Source of the DNA: Acidaminobacter sp.
GTDB lineage: Bacteria > Bacillota > Clostridia > Peptostreptococcales > Acidaminobacteraceae
Reading direction: 5' to 3'
DNA: 64,000 bases
Assembly: GCF_030247605.1 (NCBI RefSeq)
Contig: NZ_JAOTSB010000014.1
Span: forward strand, 1-64,000
Program-made: the position numbers and the translations under genes
The notes under the pieces: model-generated
What the model was told of the DNA's origin: nothing
Seen by the model: the letters and a program-made list of their open reading frames with translations, nothing else
Database searches by the model: none
In this document: one piece after another, positions 9,119 to 17,953 of the stretch
How positions within the stretch are numbered: position 1 is the stretch's first letter
How the letters are laid out: each line of letters starts with the position of its first letter

Positions 9119-9862
9119 TTACATGACGTACATACCGCCATTGATATTGAGCGTGACACCATTGACAAAGCCTGCTTCATCTGAAGCCAGATAGACAACC
9201 GCGGCTGCGATTTCTTCCGGTTCACCCATTCTTCCAACCGGAATTCTGGAGAGCATCTGATCCACAATGTTCTGAGGAATCGTTTTGGTCATCTCTGTAT
9301 TCATGAAGCCTGGCGCAATAACGTTTGCTGTGACATTGTTCTTGCCGAGTTCTTTGGACCAGGTTTTGGTCATGCCAATCACGCCCGCTTTTGAAGCGGA
9401 GTAATTCGTTTGACCAAAGTTGCCTTCTACCCCTGCGAGTGAGCTCATACTGATGACGCGACCTGACTTTTGCTCTACCATATACTTGCTGATTTCCTGC
9501 GTACAGATAAAGACCGATTTAAGATTGACATTGATGACGGCGTCCCATTGATCATCGGTCATTTTTTTGAGGGTCGCGTCTTTTGTAATACCTGCATTGT
9601 TGACAAGTATATCGATTTTACCAAAGTATTCAAGCGTTGATGCCGCAAGTGCTTGAACTGCAATGCGGTCTGTCACATTGCAGGCCACGGCCATTGCTTC
9701 CCCGCCCGCAGCTTTGATTTCGTCAACAACAGCGTCACAGCCAGCCTGATCCAGGTCTGTAACGACGACTTTCGCGCCTTCCTTAGCCAATCTGGCTACA
9801 ATAGCTTTACCTAAACCTCTCGCTGAACCTGTGACAATGGCGACTTTACCTTCTAATCTCAT
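9119..9862 (-). CDS. SDR-family 3-oxoacyl/acetoacetyl-CoA reductase (FabG/PhaB-like)
   Basis: A 247-residue short-chain dehydrogenase. The NAD(P)-binding TGSARGLG lies at about residues 11-18, NNAG at about 87-90, and the catalytic Ser-Tyr-Lys set is in SMSSLAG...YSASK at 139-157; the family tail YLASDEAGFVNG is present. It interconverts 3-oxoacyl and 3-hydroxyacyl groups. FabG and PhaB cannot be separated by eye. Its place between thiolase and a GntP permease favours 3-hydroxybutyrate(-CoA)/acetoacetate(-CoA) conversion over fatty acid synthesis. GGAGGG precedes the ATG. Confidence 0.87.
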   Translation of the reverse strand: MRLEGKVAIVTGSARGLGKAIVARLAKEGAKVVVTDLDQAGCDAVVDEIKAAGGEAMAVACNVTDRIAVQALAASTLEYFGKIDILVNNAGITKDATLKKMTDDQWDAVINVNLKSVFICTQEISKYMVEQKSGRVISMSSLAGVEGNFGQTNYSASKAGVIGMTKTWSKELGKNNVTANVIAPGFMNTEMTKTIPQNIVDQMLSRIPVGRMGEPEEIAAAVVYLASDEAGFVNGVTLNINGGMYVM

Positions 9863-9957
9863 GATTAACCCTCCAAATTATTATTATGTGATTTTTAACA
9901 TCATGAACTTTTGAGCCATTACAAATTTTTGACTTCAAGTTACTGAAATGAGGACAA

Positions 9958-11181
9958 TTATGCCTTTGGATTTTTAATCAGAACCGCAATGCCCATTCCG
10001 CCGCCAATACAAGCGCTGGCAATGGCATAGCGTTTGTTCTTGTCAATCAGTTCATACATCGCTGAAATGACCAGCCTGGCGCCTGTTGCGCCGAGCGGGT
10101 GACCAAGAGCAATAGCGCCGCCATTAGGATTCAGTCTTTCGTAAAGTGGGCTCTCAAACGTCATTCCCAATTCAATCATACAGCCCAGCATTTGGCCGCC
10201 AAAAGCTTCATTGATTTCAAAAACATCAATGTCTTCCATTGTCATATTATTTTTCTTGAGAAGTTTCTGAATGGAATATACCGGGCCAAGTCCCATCAGC
10301 ATTGGATCAAGACCTGCCACTGCGTAATCCACGACTTCTGCCATGACATCAAGTCCAAGTGCCGCGGCTTTATCTTCACTCATTAGTACGACTGCCGCGC
10401 CGCAGTCATTGAGACCGGAAGCATTGCCGGCGGTGATGATGCCATCTTTCTCAAAGGCCGGTTTAAGCTTTGCAAGCCCTTCCATGGTCGTATCCGGCTT
10501 CATATGCTCGTCCTGATCCACGATTGTAACCGCGCCTTTTCTGCCTGGCACTTCGACCGGAACGATCTCCCTTTCAAACCGCTTTCTCTCTTTGGCCGCT
10601 TTTGCTTTCATCTGGCTGTCAAAAGCAAACCGGTCTGCGTCTTCTCTTGGGATACTATATTTTCTAACGATATTCTCAGCAGTATTCCCCATATGTACAA
10701 CAGGATACATTGGGTACGGCTGAGCGTTGTGATGATAAGTGGTATTGGCATCCTTCAGCATCTGGTTGCCCATTTTCAGTCCATCATACCGCGCTTCAAG
10801 CGGAAGATAATACGGTGCGCGTGATAAGCTCTCGGCCCCACCTGCGACAATGATCTCAGCGTCGCCGTTCATAATCTCGACTGCGCCATTGGCAATGGAC
10901 TGCATGCTGGAACCGCAAATTCGGTTGACGGTATACCCTGGTATGAATTCAAGTCCCGCCAGCATGGCTGCATTTCGTCCGAGGTTCGGACATTCGCCGG
11001 AAGATTCAACATGTCCCATAATGACATCCTCAACAAGGGCTGGATCAAGATTGCCGCTTCGCTTCAGTGCTTCTTTGATGGCAGCTGCAGCCAGATCCTG
11101 AACCGGTACGGTTTTCAGGCCCCCAAGAAACGCTCCTACCGGTGTCCTTGCACCGCTTGTAATGACGACTTTCTTTTTCAT
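9958..11181 (-). CDS. Acetyl-CoA C-acetyltransferase (thiolase)
   Basis: A 407-residue thiolase. The acyl-accepting Cys is in NRICGSSMQSIANG, the His in GHPLGATGAR, and the second Cys in ACIGGGMG near the C-terminus; NEAFGG is also present. It cleaves acetoacetyl-CoA to two acetyl-CoA or runs in reverse. An 18-residue upstream extension is open, but the ATG at 11181 (MKKKVVITSGARTPVG) has AAGGAGG 10-11 bp upstream and matches the family start. It is the first gene of the operon, about 65 bp downstream of a sigma-54 promoter (11247-11262). Confidence 0.92.
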   Translation of the reverse strand: MKKKVVITSGARTPVGAFLGGLKTVPVQDLAAAAIKEALKRSGNLDPALVEDVIMGHVESSGECPNLGRNAAMLAGLEFIPGYTVNRICGSSMQSIANGAVEIMNGDAEIIVAGGAESLSRAPYYLPLEARYDGLKMGNQMLKDANTTYHHNAQPYPMYPVVHMGNTAENIVRKYSIPREDADRFAFDSQMKAKAAKERKRFEREIVPVEVPGRKGAVTIVDQDEHMKPDTTMEGLAKLKPAFEKDGIITAGNASGLNDCGAAVVLMSEDKAAALGLDVMAEVVDYAVAGLDPMLMGLGPVYSIQKLLKKNNMTMEDIDVFEINEAFGGQMLGCMIELGMTFESPLYERLNPNGGAIALGHPLGATGARLVISAMYELIDKNKRYAIASACIGGGMGIAVLIKNPKA

Positions 11182-11246
11182 TGTAATTATGGCCTCCTTA
11201 TGATGGTTGGTTAAGATGGTTAATATTTGTCTCAACCTCTAATAAA

Positions 11247-11262
11247 GCAAGTCGTGTGCCAA
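11247..11262 (-). promoter_or_regulatory. Sigma-54 promoter of the thiolase operon
   Basis: The reverse strand reads TTGGCACACGACTTGC, with GG and GC separated by exactly 10 bases as required at -24/-12. It lies about 65 bp before the thiolase start, and a sigma-54 activator gene is adjacent. Confidence 0.85.
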
Positions 11263-11385
11263 CTTGATTTGTTTTTTTAATGTTTCTACGATTTTTTGCT
11301 TTATTGTTTTTTGCGAAGCCAGGCGCGTTGATATGGCTTGTTTTTTACTTGCGCGCGACATAACAACTCAATCAAAATAAAAAAG

Positions 11386-11410
11386 AAAGGTCCTTTTATA
11401 ATGGACCTTT
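11386..11410 (-). terminator. Terminator of the sigma-54 activator gene
   Basis: AAAGGTCC/GGACCTTT hairpin. On the reverse strand it is followed by TTTTTTATTTT. It lies about 130 bp past the activator's stop and upstream of the thiolase promoter. Confidence 0.75.
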
Positions 11411-11464
11411 CTGTCTGTAAGATCAGATTCAATGAATTGACTGTCCTAAATCCGCAAATTTGCG

Positions 11465-11499
11465 TCTCTTTCCTGCGACATGTCTGAAAATTGAGACAT
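11465..11499 (-). promoter_or_regulatory. Candidate activator site upstream of the thiolase promoter
   Basis: The 20 bases at 11465-11484 match 18 of 20 with 16718-16737 upstream of the second CoA-transferase operon; the core is TGCGACATGTC. Here an inverted repeat ATGTCT-N8-AGACAT (11480-11499) overlaps it. Each copy lies about 200-270 bp upstream of a sigma-54 promoter, a normal distance for an enhancer site. Binding by the neighbouring activator is inference. Confidence 0.6.
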
Positions 11500-11538
11500 C
11501 TGAGAATTAATGATCGATCTTACTTAAATGATGTCCCG

Positions 11539-13008
11539 CTAGATCTCTTTCTTGATCTCCAATGCCTGCATTTTCCGGTATAAAAGACTTCGATGAATTT
11601 CAAGCTTCTTAGCAGCATTGACAATATTCCAGTTGCATTGTTTCAAAACGGCCAACAGATATCGCTTTTCCAGTTTGTCCATATGGGTCTTGAGATTCTC
11701 AACCATAGAAAGATCTTCAATTTCACGATCCGCTGAAACCACTTTGTTTCCGATGGATTGATCCGGACTGGTTTGAGGCTTGTAGGATAATATCTCGATC
11801 AGTCGCTCCAGGGATTGCTCCCCAATACTGTAGTCAATGCTGACGCGTTCAATAACATTTTTAAGTTCACGGATATTGCCGGGCCAATCATAATTCAGCA
11901 AAAAGTCCGATAGACCAGAGTTTAAAACAGCTTCACTTTCCTCATCACTCAATTGTAAATTAAGGAAGTATTTAGACAATGCCAGAATATCATCCTTTCT
12001 TTCCCTGAGTGGTGGGATGAGGATTGGAATAACATTCAACCGGTAGAATAAGTCTTTGCGAAACAGACCCTTCTCAACCATTTCTTCAAGATTTTGATTT
12101 GTCGCTGCGATAATCCTGACATCTGTCTTGATAACCATAGTTCCGCCAACGCGCTGAAACTCCCCCAGTTCTATGGACCTCAGGAGTTTAGACTGCATAT
12201 CAAGCGGCAGTTCTGCAATTTCATCCAGAAATAAGGTGCCATGATCCGCCATTTCAAAGAATCCAGATTTGCCAGTGGTTAAGGCACCTGTAAACGCGCC
12301 CTTTTCATAACCGTAGAATTCGGATTCCAGCAAGTCTTTCGGGATCGCGGCACAGTTGACGGGTATAAACGGCTCTGAGCTTCGGTTGCTCTTTTCATGG
12401 ATATATCTTGAAAGGACTTCTTTGCCAGTTCCTGATTCACCCAGCAGCAGTACTGTACTGCTGGTGCCGCTGATTCTGTCCAAATAGTTTAGAATGCTGA
12501 TCATCTTCGGACTTTCTGCGATGACAGCGTTGGTGCCTACATTTAAATGACTCAGGTACTTGAGGGCAGAACGGTATCGTTTGTTCTTCGTCTTGATCTG
12601 ATCCAGTTCTTGAATGTATTTCTCCATAATGCTGTCTGTTCTGACATTGGTGATGACCATGCTGATTGCACCATGCTCGTCAAATATAGGCGTTGCTGTC
12701 GAAAAAACACGATTACCGTCCGCCGCGACTGAAACCACGCCGGATTGCTGCTGACGCTGTTCGATCGCCTTTAAAATGATGGATTGATTGTATCTCCCTT
12801 CATTCACAAGGTCTTTGACATTCTTTCCAACCAGCTCTTCAAGTTTAACTCCCATGCACAATGCTGCTGAAGGTGTTCCAAAGATGATGGTTCCTTCCGC
12901 ATCTGACACCAGGATGCCATCATAGGAATTCTCAAAAAATTTATTCAATTGCTCCGCTGTAAATAGGGGCAGCTTCTGTTCCATTTCTCCCGATAATGGC
13001 TTCAACAT
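11539..13008 (-). CDS. Sigma-54-dependent activator: PAS, AAA+, Fis HTH
   Basis: A 489-residue NtrC-family regulator. An N-terminal PAS sensor lies at about residues 20-120 (NSYDGILVSDAEG). The AAA+ domain has Walker A GESGTGKE, the sigma-54-contacting loop GAFTGAL and motif GTLFLDEIAEL. A C-terminal Fis-type helix-turn-helix is present (VNAAKKLEIHRSLLYRKM). It would remodel sigma-54 polymerase at the -24/-12 promoters on both sides (11247, 16466). The ATG at 13008 has AGGAGTG 8 bp upstream and is preferred over the in-frame ATG at 13035. The ligand sensed by the PAS domain is unknown; a short acid or its CoA ester is a guess from the neighbours. Confidence 0.9.
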   Translation of the reverse strand: MLKPLSGEMEQKLPLFTAEQLNKFFENSYDGILVSDAEGTIIFGTPSAALCMGVKLEELVGKNVKDLVNEGRYNQSIILKAIEQRQQQSGVVSVAADGNRVFSTATPIFDEHGAISMVITNVRTDSIMEKYIQELDQIKTKNKRYRSALKYLSHLNVGTNAVIAESPKMISILNYLDRISGTSSTVLLLGESGTGKEVLSRYIHEKSNRSSEPFIPVNCAAIPKDLLESEFYGYEKGAFTGALTTGKSGFFEMADHGTLFLDEIAELPLDMQSKLLRSIELGEFQRVGGTMVIKTDVRIIAATNQNLEEMVEKGLFRKDLFYRLNVIPILIPPLRERKDDILALSKYFLNLQLSDEESEAVLNSGLSDFLLNYDWPGNIRELKNVIERVSIDYSIGEQSLERLIEILSYKPQTSPDQSIGNKVVSADREIEDLSMVENLKTHMDKLEKRYLLAVLKQCNWNIVNAAKKLEIHRSLLYRKMQALEIKKEI

Positions 13009-13214
13009 CTTGATCACTCCTGTACTTGAAATCATTTATGATGGAGCAGCGAAAGGGACTAATAATAACAGTCGTAAAATCATCCTACTCTAAATGAATT
13101 ATAACATACTTCGACATTTTTCGATTACATCGGGATTCCGTCTCCAATAACAGAGCTAAAAACTCGCTGAATGCAAGACGATCATTGCGCGTCCTGGTTG
13201 ATAACGCCAAAATA

Positions 13215-13246
13215 CCATCCACCAAAGCTTCCGCTTCAGTGGATGG
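13215..13246 (-). terminator. Hairpin after the second GntP gene
   Basis: CCATCCAC (13215-13222) pairs with GTGGATGG (13239-13246), about 25 bp beyond the permease stop. The T-tract is weak (GGTATTTTGG), so it is a moderate terminator or an mRNA 3'-end hairpin. Confidence 0.55.
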
Positions 13247-13270
13247 TTAAATGGAATTTAGTGAAGAACG

Positions 13271-14605
13271 TTAATAGAGAAGCATGGCCGCAATCACAAC
13301 GACTATGGTCGCCAGTGTATTCGCGCCAGCAATTGTAATGGCGAATCGCTTATAAGCATTTTTGTGGCTCAGACCAGCCATGGCAAAGAACGCCAGCATA
13401 ACGCCCGAATGTGGCGTCGGTGTCAACGCAGAAGATGCAATTGCAGAGACGCGGTGCAGTACTTCAGGTTGGATCCCCATATTGAGGTATTGTTCTGCAA
13501 AAGTCCCCATAACAATGCCCAGCGTTGCTGAGGATGAACCTGTGATGACCGTAATCACACTCGTTGCGATAGATAATCCCACAAGCGGATTCGTTTGCAT
13601 GTTGAGGATTTTTTCAAAGATGGTCTGAAATCCTGGTGCAGCCGTAATGACAATACCAAAACCTACTGCCGCTGCGGTAAAGAAGATCGGCATGACGGCA
13701 CCTTCGGCACCGCTGTTCAAAATGGTCTTATGACTCTTGATATAGCCATTGAACAGAATGGCTGAGACCACGTTTGAAACCAACAAACCAATCAGAATGA
13801 TGTTCGGAATCTTCATGGCACTACCGCCAATCAGAATGGATACCAATAATATGGAAGGCAGCAGACTGATGAAGATATTTGGCATTTTGACTTCAGGCGC
13901 CTCTGCTGCAAGGACTTCGTCTTCAGAGATCTTTTGAGTATCCGTGTATTTTTCTCCATTCTTTGTGGCGAGTTTCAGTTCATATTTCATGAAGAGCAAA
14001 CCAAAAGCGATCGCTGCAGCAGAGCCAAGAATCCCCAGCAAAGGCGCTGCGGTTACCGTGGTGCCTAGGAAGGTCGTCGGCACTACGTTCTGAATGGTCG
14101 GCGTCCCTGGCATCATGGTCATGGTAAATGTGGCCGCGCCTAAGAATAGCGGAATGGCCACCAAACTCCAGGAGAGGTTCATTTCCTTGAAAATTGGTCT
14201 TGCCATTGGAAGTACCGCGAACATGATGACGAAGATGCTGATGCCGCCGTAGGATAGTATCGTGCTGATCAGAAAGATGGCAAGCAGTACAGAATACGGC
14301 TTGTCCTTACCGGTAACTTTCAGTACTGACGCGGCGATCGATTTGGCAGCGCCGCTCTCCTCCATGTACTTCGCCAGAATTGAGCCCAGCATGAACATGG
14401 CTGAAAAACTGACGACAAAATTCGCGAGTCCTTTGAAATAGGATTTATCCGCTGTGATCAGATATTCGAAGATATTCATGTCATTGAACAGCATGGCGAC
14501 TATGGCACATAAAGGACCGATGAAAACGATACTGTAGCCTTTAACAGCCAGATAAATAATCAAAAGAATTGAAATAATGACACCAATTGAAGGTAATAAA
14601 CTCAT
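13271..14605 (-). CDS. GntP-family organic acid permease (second copy)
   Basis: A 444-residue membrane protein, full length for GntP, with GGISIFVIMFAVLPMA, TMMPGTPTIQNVVPT and ITGSSSATLG. It is clearly paralogous to the permease at 7709-9034. The ATG at 14605 (MSLLPSIGVI) follows GAGGTGG; the upstream extension to 14656 has no ribosome site. It follows the second CoA-transferase after 220 bp that contain a long hairpin. Together they form a compact uptake-plus-activation pair under the sigma-54 promoter at 16466. Substrate choice (short hydroxy or keto acid) is inference. Confidence 0.87.
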   Translation of the reverse strand: MSLLPSIGVIISILLIIYLAVKGYSIVFIGPLCAIVAMLFNDMNIFEYLITADKSYFKGLANFVVSFSAMFMLGSILAKYMEESGAAKSIAASVLKVTGKDKPYSVLLAIFLISTILSYGGISIFVIMFAVLPMARPIFKEMNLSWSLVAIPLFLGAATFTMTMMPGTPTIQNVVPTTFLGTTVTAAPLLGILGSAAAIAFGLLFMKYELKLATKNGEKYTDTQKISEDEVLAAEAPEVKMPNIFISLLPSILLVSILIGGSAMKIPNIILIGLLVSNVVSAILFNGYIKSHKTILNSGAEGAVMPIFFTAAAVGFGIVITAAPGFQTIFEKILNMQTNPLVGLSIATSVITVITGSSSATLGIVMGTFAEQYLNMGIQPEVLHRVSAIASSALTPTPHSGVMLAFFAMAGLSHKNAYKRFAITIAGANTLATIVVVIAAMLLY

Positions 14606-14740
14606 CGCGATTCCACCTCGTATTTTAATCATATTGGGATAGCCAACCAAAATCAACTTTATGGATGTATGTTAAAGGTTTGTACCTGATCATTTATTAA
14701 ATGCAGCGAAGAACTTATGAAAACTTCTGATTGGCCATTT

Positions 14741-14786
14741 CCACAGGGCTATTGCCTGAAACACATTTTAGAGAATAGCCCCGTGG
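14741..14786 (-). other. Intercistronic hairpin between CoA-transferase 2 and GntP 2
   Basis: CCACAGGGCTATT (14741-14753) pairs, with one mismatch, with AATAGCCCCGTGG (14774-14786). There is no clear T-run, so it may tune expression between the two genes rather than end the transcript. Confidence 0.5.
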
Positions 14787-14824
14787 AGAAGCGGAAACCG
14801 GTAAATCCATTGACCAATTTTTCT

Positions 14825-16381
14825 TTATTGAAGCATACTTGCCAGATTGCCCCAAACTTCCTGGAATAACTCTTCAGGCATCAACTTGACGTCATTCATG
14901 ATCGGTACAAATTCCATTAAGTCCAGAATGTCTTTTTGAAGGTCAACGCCTGGTGCGATTTCAATCAGTTCAACGCCAGCTTGAGTTAACTTAAAGACTG
15001 CTCTCTCTGTGATATAGAGCACCGGCTGCTCGATGGATCTAGCATATTCGCCGCTGAAAGTAATCTGCTCGACGTTTTTAACGAACTTCTTATTTTTGCC
15101 TTCGTTGATAATGTGAAGCTTGCCGTCTTTGATTTCCACTTCAAGACCGCCAGCCGTAAAGGAGCCGCAGTAGACAACTTTTTTCGCGTTTTGCGTAATG
15201 TTGATGAATCCACCGCAACCCACAGGCTTATTGTTGAATTTGCTGACATTGAGATTGCCTTTTTCGTCAACTTGTGCCAGACCCAGGAAGGTCACGTCAA
15301 TGCCACCGCCGTCATAAAAGTCAAACTGGTAGGGCTGTTCAATGATGGCTTCCGCATTGATGGTGTTGGCGAAGTCGATCCCTTGTGCCGGTGTTCCGCC
15401 AATGCCGCCGCCCTCAATGGACATGGTCATCAGATGATCCACCTTTTCCTCTGCGGCGACGGCCGCGACACCATCGGGCATCCCTACACCCAAATTGATG
15501 ACTGAATTTGGAACCAGCTCCATGGCAGCGCGTCTGCAGACAACTTTTCGCTCGGTCAGTGCCATAGGCTCAATGGAATGAATAGGAATTTTTATGTCGC
15601 CATTGAAGGACGGATTGAAATAAGTTCCCATTGTTTGGAAGTGGTGCTCCGGCTTTGAAATAGTCACATAATCCACGAGAATGCCTGGCACTCTAACTTT
15701 TTTCGGATGAAGCGTACCGGCTTTCACGACGTTTTCAACCTCTGCAATGACAATTCCCCCACAAGCCTTCGCCGCCTGGGCAACGGATATAATTTCCGTG
15801 TGGATGCCATCTTTATCCGTCGTCAGGTTGCCATTTTCATCAGCGACGGAACCTCGGATTATTGCCACATCCACTTTTGGAAGCTTATAGTACAGCCACT
15901 CTTCATTGTCGAAATTCACGACTTCAACAATTTCCTCCGTTGTCACTGAATTGGCTTTTCCACCTTCAATCCTTGGATCAACGAAGGTTCCAAGACCAAC
16001 TTTTGAAAGAACGCCAGGTCTGCGACCTGCAATATTTCTAGGTAAGATCGAAAGGATCCCTTGCGGTAAGTTATACGCTTCCACTTTATTTTCTGCAATC
16101 AACTTTTGGAGTGCTGGACCGACCCCACCGAAGTGACCCGTCACGTATCGCTTCAAGAGGCCATCATGCGCATAATAAGCCGCGCCTCTGTTGACGAAAT
16201 TGCCGACAGCCGCCGCATTATAAAAAGTCAGATTTCTTGGCCGGCCTTTTTCGAGGAAACTTTTTTCGACTGAAATGGCGACCTCCTCCGCAAATGCAGC
16301 CAGTCCAAATCCGGCACTGTAAATGACGGCCTCATCTTTAATCAAATCTGGCACTTCATTGACATCAATAAACTTTGGCAT
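14825..16381 (-). CDS. Acyl-CoA:acetate/3-ketoacid CoA-transferase (second copy)
   Basis: A 518-residue fused CoA-transferase, paralogous along its whole length to the protein at 5969-7534. It has GLAAFAEEVAISVEK near the N-terminus, GHFGGVGPALQKL, and the Glu-bearing SIEGGGIGG in the C-terminal half. AAAAGGAGAATG precedes the ATG at 16381. It is first in the second operon, about 85 bp downstream of a sigma-54 promoter. Two diverged transferases beside two GntP permeases suggest that two different acids are handled, but the sequence does not say which. Confidence 0.88.
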   Translation of the reverse strand: MPKFIDVNEVPDLIKDEAVIYSAGFGLAAFAEEVAISVEKSFLEKGRPRNLTFYNAAAVGNFVNRGAAYYAHDGLLKRYVTGHFGGVGPALQKLIAENKVEAYNLPQGILSILPRNIAGRRPGVLSKVGLGTFVDPRIEGGKANSVTTEEIVEVVNFDNEEWLYYKLPKVDVAIIRGSVADENGNLTTDKDGIHTEIISVAQAAKACGGIVIAEVENVVKAGTLHPKKVRVPGILVDYVTISKPEHHFQTMGTYFNPSFNGDIKIPIHSIEPMALTERKVVCRRAAMELVPNSVINLGVGMPDGVAAVAAEEKVDHLMTMSIEGGGIGGTPAQGIDFANTINAEAIIEQPYQFDFYDGGGIDVTFLGLAQVDEKGNLNVSKFNNKPVGCGGFINITQNAKKVVYCGSFTAGGLEVEIKDGKLHIINEGKNKKFVKNVEQITFSGEYARSIEQPVLYITERAVFKLTQAGVELIEIAPGVDLQKDILDLMEFVPIMNDVKLMPEELFQEVWGNLASMLQ

Positions 16382-16465
16382 CTGTTCATTCTCCTTTTAT
16401 TTTATTGGTTTTTGTATGGTGGGTGTACTGACTTATGTTTATTTTGTTTGACGCTCACAGATAGA

Positions 16466-16481
16466 GCAAAATGCATGCCAA
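16466..16481 (-). promoter_or_regulatory. Sigma-54 promoter of the second CoA-transferase operon
   Basis: The reverse strand reads TTGGCATGCATTTTGC, with GG-N10-GC spacing. It lies about 85 bp before the CoA-transferase start. Confidence 0.85.
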
Positions 16482-16717
16482 GATTTCAAACTTTCATTTT
16501 CGGATCATAAATGAACAAAGAATTGGCTATGAAGTTTGTGGTTTTTCTCGGACATAATTCTTGAACACATTGCAAATACAAGATTTCAAAATCATGTGAA
16601 AAATGGTTCAATATTCGCTTTTTTTCAACTCAACAAAAAAAGAATTGTCAAATTGACAATCCTTTATATAAACAAACTTTTTAATTCTTAATGTTGTCCT
16701 ATGTGATGTAATAACTG

Positions 16718-16738
16718 TCTCTTTTTTGCGACATGTCG
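16718..16738 (-). promoter_or_regulatory. Candidate activator site upstream of the second operon
   Basis: It shares 18 of 20 bases with 11465-11484. The core here is the perfect palindrome CGACATGTCG (16729-16738). It is about 240 bp upstream of the sigma-54 promoter at 16466. The surrounding region 16382-16849 holds no gene. Confidence 0.6.
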
Positions 16739-16849
16739 ATTTTTTGCATCTGACTTATAGTTATTTTCAGGATCTCTTTTGTGTATGGAGAATGATATAT
16801 CGAATTTAAAATTCCTGCGCGAAAGATAATGTCGACTGATGGCAACGGA

Positions 16850-17254
16850 TCATTTCTCTGCCGCTATCAACATCTTCACCACCGGCCAGTCCGCCGGTGC
16901 CCAGTCCAGGGTATCGAGCAGTTCTGGTTTCAGCTAGATATAAGATTCATGGTCGTTGTATTCAATCGTTCGGTGGCTGATCTCACAGCGGTAGCAGTGT
17001 ATGGTGATCTGAAAGTCTGTATAGGTGTGATCAACGGTCATAAAGTGTTGTCTGGGCTCTACGGCCAGATCCAGGTTCAGCTCTTCTTTGAGTTTGCGTG
17101 TCAATGCCGCTTCAAAGGATTCCTCGTTTTCAACTTTGCCGCCAGGGAACTCGTATTTTAATGAAACATAGCTGAAGTGACTTTTTTTGCGCTGCATGCA
17201 GAGGATTTCACCATTGTGAATGAGGATGGCTACAGTGACGGTCAGGTGCTTCAT
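16850..17254 (-). pseudogene. MutT/NUDIX paralogue with a premature stop
   Basis: This is a near copy of the NUDIX protein at 5336-5731: MKHLTVTVAILIHNGE start, intact Nudix box (GGKVENEESFEAALTRKLKEEL). A TAG at 16934-16936 interrupts the frame at the place where the paralogue has Trp in YVWLPP (here YI-stop-L). Beyond the stop the same frame continues with the conserved tail DTLDWAPADWPVV and ends at a TGA at 16850. The start is the ATG at 17254, after AAGGAGCC; the open frame upstream to 17347 has no ribosome site. The Nudix box also has Lys where the paralogue has Glu (RKLKEEL vs RELKEEL). It is probably a decaying duplicate, but the shortened protein might still fold. Confidence 0.75.
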
Positions 17255-17410
17255 GGGGAGTGGGCTCCTTAAGGTATGACCTTGTGTGTTATGAGGGTTG
17301 GTGAGACCATCGGCATAGCACCACCTGTCGTTAATTATTGTTTTCACATAGGTCGTCGGACGAATTCATTTACCTATATTGCCTTGATTATAGGTAATAA
17401 ACGCAATTTT

Positions 17411-17886
17411 TTACCTAAGTTTGATTGGACGCTTCTTCGTCATTTTGAAATTTATCAGGGATATATTTCCTCTGACCACTGTATTTTCATATTGCACTGT
17501 GTATCCGAGTTTTTCAAAAAATGGCCTGGCCGTTATGGAGGCGTAGGTTTCAAAGAATTCAATGTTATCATTTGTTGACCTTTTCTCCAGTGATTTAACC
17601 AGTGCGGTTGCGATGCCTTTTCTCTGGTAGTCTTTATGCACATAGAGTCTGTCGAGATGGCCCTGATGGTCCATATCCGCAAAACCTACAATGATGTCTT
17701 CAATTTCAGCTACCAAAGTGAGGTGTTCGAGGAAGGACTGGTTCCACGCTGCCAAGTCAATAGTCCCCGTCGCCCAGACCTCAAGCTGCGCTTGTGTGTA
17801 GTCTTTTGCATTTTCTGTGTGAACGTGTCGTAAAAAAGCTGTGATAATGCTGCACAGTCACTCGGATTGTAATCTCTGATCCTCAT
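17411..17886 (-). pseudogene. GNAT N-acetyltransferase, frameshifted
   Basis: The reverse strand starts at 17886 (MRIRDYNPSDCAALSQLFYDT, after GAGG). It loses frame near 17824-17828 and resumes one base out as VHTENAKDYTQAQLEVWATG. It then gives a normal GNAT body: LDRLYVHKDYQRKGIATALV, the acetyl-CoA-binding QRKGIA loop, and ARPFFEKLGY. Adding one base restores a protein of about 158 residues similar to YafP-type acetyltransferases. Only the C-terminal 114 residues read as one open frame. It lies next to the broken MutT copy on the same strand. A sequencing error cannot be excluded. Confidence 0.75.
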
Positions 17887-17953
17887 ATTGAAACCTCATT
17901 AAGCTTATTTTGTTTTCGGCAGGGACAGCCTATTTTCCTGCGACTTGCCGGCT

